From positions 1 to 20,624 of the forward strand of contig JAGZZN010000034.1 of the NCBI GenBank assembly GCA_018377375.1: a stretch of 20,624 nt of DNA, in the 5' to 3' direction. The stretch comes from Streptococcus parasanguinis (lineage in GTDB: Bacteria; Bacillota; Bacilli; Lactobacillales; Streptococcaceae). Below are positions 19,721 through 20,624 of the stretch, in pieces. Under the pieces are notes generated by a model. The model did not search any database. It saw only the letters and a list, made by a program, of their open reading frames with translations, and was not told the DNA's origin. Position numbers and translations under genes: made by a program. The first letter of the stretch is position 1, and the number at the start of each line of letters is the position of its first letter.

Positions 19721-20365
19721 TTAATCGGTTACAGCACCTGTTCCATCTAGACTCCAAGTGTCTTCGATGTATGGGATAAAGGTTTTCAAGGTTTCTGCAT
19801 CCCCTTCAAAAGAAATGGTATAAACTTTTTCACCCTTCTGGAAGATCCAAGTAATCAGGTATTGACCAGATTTCATGATGATTTGAAGCTGGTAGGCGTC
19901 CAGTCCTGCGACTTTAGTCCGCGCTCCCGTCATCTTCCCAACATCCTGGTTATCTTGCCACATAACGGCCAGTTTCTTGGCTAGAAATTCTGCATTAAAC
20001 TCGATATCCGCAGGAACTTTGGCCTTTTCCCGCGTAAAGCTGTTCAAGGTGACAATATTATAGCCACTCCCATCCGTATACTGGACAGCTTCTGTCCCAT
20101 CGATATCCGTGAACTTGAACCATTTACTTGGAATATCGATGTATCCATAATCTGCATTTCCAATCCGCTTGGTTTCTTGACTGGAAGTGTTTTTCTTTGT
20201 AGAAGAAGCATCCTTTGACGAAGAGCTGCTTGTTTGCTTTTCGACTTTGCTGCTACTTTCTTTTGTAGAAGAAGCTGCTGTGTCCTTTTGAGTAGTGTGA
20301 CTACAAGCCATTAATGTGCAGGCAGAAAGAATCGTCAATGATGTGACCAATAATTTACGTTTCAT
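19721..20365 (-). CDS. Predicted lipoprotein with Ser/Thr-rich linker, function unknown
   Basis: A 214-residue secreted lipoprotein. The signal peptide is KRKLLVTSLTILSACTLMAC with lipobox LMAC and lipidated C21. Residues 22-68 are a Ser/Thr/Lys-rich linker. Residues about 70-214 are a globular domain (GNADYGYIDIPSKWFKF, then VQYTDGSGYNIVTLNSF, with a late VAGLDAYQLQIIMKSGQYLITWIFQ). The domain looks like an alpha/beta sandwich, but I do not recognise it. I start at ATG 20365 (AAGGAGG 6 bases upstream); a TTG two codons earlier would lie next to the ribosome site. It is monocistronic with its own terminator. Confidence 0.85.
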   Translation of the reverse strand: MKRKLLVTSLTILSACTLMACSHTTQKDTAASSTKESSSKVEKQTSSSSSKDASSTKKNTSSQETKRIGNADYGYIDIPSKWFKFTDIDGTEAVQYTDGSGYNIVTLNSFTREKAKVPADIEFNAEFLAKKLAVMWQDNQDVGKMTGARTKVAGLDAYQLQIIMKSGQYLITWIFQKGEKVYTISFEGDAETLKTFIPYIEDTWSLDGTGAVTD

Positions 20366-20371
20366 GCTCAA

Positions 20372-20378
20372 CCTCCTT
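20372..20378 (-). promoter_or_regulatory. Ribosome binding site deciding the lipoprotein start
   Basis: AAGGAGG on the minus strand, 6 bases before ATG 20365 and directly touching the upstream TTG, which would be too close for use. Confidence 0.75.
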
Positions 20379-20398
20379 GAGAACGTTTTCTTTCCTCT

Positions 20399-20407
20399 AG
20401 TCTACCA
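20399..20407 (-). promoter_or_regulatory. Possible lipoprotein promoter, extended -10
   Basis: TGGTAGACT on the minus strand (hexamer 20404-20399) with a poor TTTAAA at a 16-base spacing. It is the best candidate between the right-edge repeat and the gene, but weak. Confidence 0.35.
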
Positions 20408-20486
20408 TGAAAGTGGGTATTTTAAAATAGGATAAGTGTCACATCTGATGGAACCTTTCTATTTCAGTTCATTTTTTTCAAGCCTA

Positions 20487-20517
20487 AAACAAAAGGCTGG
20501 GACAAAAGTCCTAGCCT
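20487..20517 (-). terminator. Terminator-like hairpin at the end of the right-edge repeat
   Basis: Minus-strand stem AGGCTAGGAC / GTCCCAGCCT (20517-20508, 20503-20494) with a 4-base loop and one mismatch, followed by TTTTGTTTT. It would end transcription coming from the gene beyond the right edge. Confidence 0.75.
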
Positions 20518-20624
20518 CTTAATTGTTTTTGGATTGTCGAGCAAGACGCAGTGGTTGAGTGGACTCTACTACGCTGATTTCATCAGCTTTTACAGCCCTA
20601 CTCAACTGTGCGGAGGTGGGACGA
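20487..20624. repeat. Structured streptococcal-type intergenic repeat, cut by the window edge
   Basis: At least 138 bases without a gene. Besides the terminator-like hairpin it holds a nested inverted repeat: an outer pair with GTTGAGT (20554-20560) facing ACTCAAC (20600-20606), flanked by CGCA and TGCG, and an inner GCTGAT-TTC-ATCAGC (20573-20587). It ends GGTGGGACGA at the edge. The GGCTGGGAC start and GTGGGACGA block resemble an element I recall from many intergenic positions in viridans streptococci; the copy number here is unknown. Confidence 0.55.

Overview
The window looks like chromosomal DNA of an oral (viridans-group) Streptococcus. The gene content is typical of that group: a YSIRK-type wall protein with a CshA-like start, a fruR-fruK-fruA operon, DUF1149 beside degV, rpsP next to khpA, and rimM-trmD. 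The base composition is about 40-43% GC, and the right edge carries a 'GGCTGGGAC / GTGGGACGA' intergenic element of a kind I recall from streptococcal genomes. Species cannot be fixed from sequence alone. All 20 protein genes lie on the minus strand. No tRNA, rRNA, transposase, CRISPR array or phage gene was seen, and no gene-free stretch exceeds 300 bases.

Layout in the direction of transcription, from high to low coordinates. (1) A structured repeat and terminator at the right edge, then a Ser/Thr-rich lipoprotein (20365-19721) with its own terminator. (2) A ykgJ-type Fe/Zn-cluster protein coupled to a HAD phosphatase (19636-18453). (3) rpsP-khpA, driven by a near-consensus promoter and closed by a strong terminator. 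(4) An AT-rich alpha/beta hydrolase with its own promoter, placed between khpA and rimM. (5) rimM-trmD, overlapping, with a terminator. (6) A large secreted coiled-coil protein with a central CAP/PgrA-type domain and an anchor-like C-terminus that lacks LPXTG. (7) The fructose operon fruR-fruK-fruA, joined by 4-base overlaps, with a near-consensus promoter and a CcpA (cre) site. (8) An unrecognised 145-residue exported protein. (9) A six-gene operon: DUF1149, degV/fakB-like, dapB, cca, a Uup/YfmR-type ABC-F ATPase and a DUF308-like membrane protein. (10) glk (ROK glucokinase) with a cre-like site at its start point, then thyA. (11) The first 255 codons of a large YSIRK-type wall-anchored adhesin, cut by the left edge.

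Functional links. Sugar entry and phosphorylation (FruA, FruK, Glk) appear to share catabolite control through cre-like sites just downstream of two promoters. Translation and RNA maturation are prominent: S16, KhpA, RimM, TrmD, CCA-adding enzyme and an ABC-F protein. Three or four products reach the surface: the adhesin, the CAP protein, the lipoprotein and the 145-residue protein.

Five apparent open frames begin at upstream TTG codons that do not look like real starts (dapB, the CAP protein, the hydrolase, the HAD gene and the lipoprotein). I moved these to internal ATGs, with better Shine-Dalgarno support except for the hydrolase, which stays uncertain. fruK does appear to start at TTG. 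I see no clearly new multi-gene system. The best leads are the hydrolase inserted in the rpsP-trmD cluster, the CAP protein with a degenerate anchor, a palindrome built around the rpsP -35 box, and the right-edge structured repeat.
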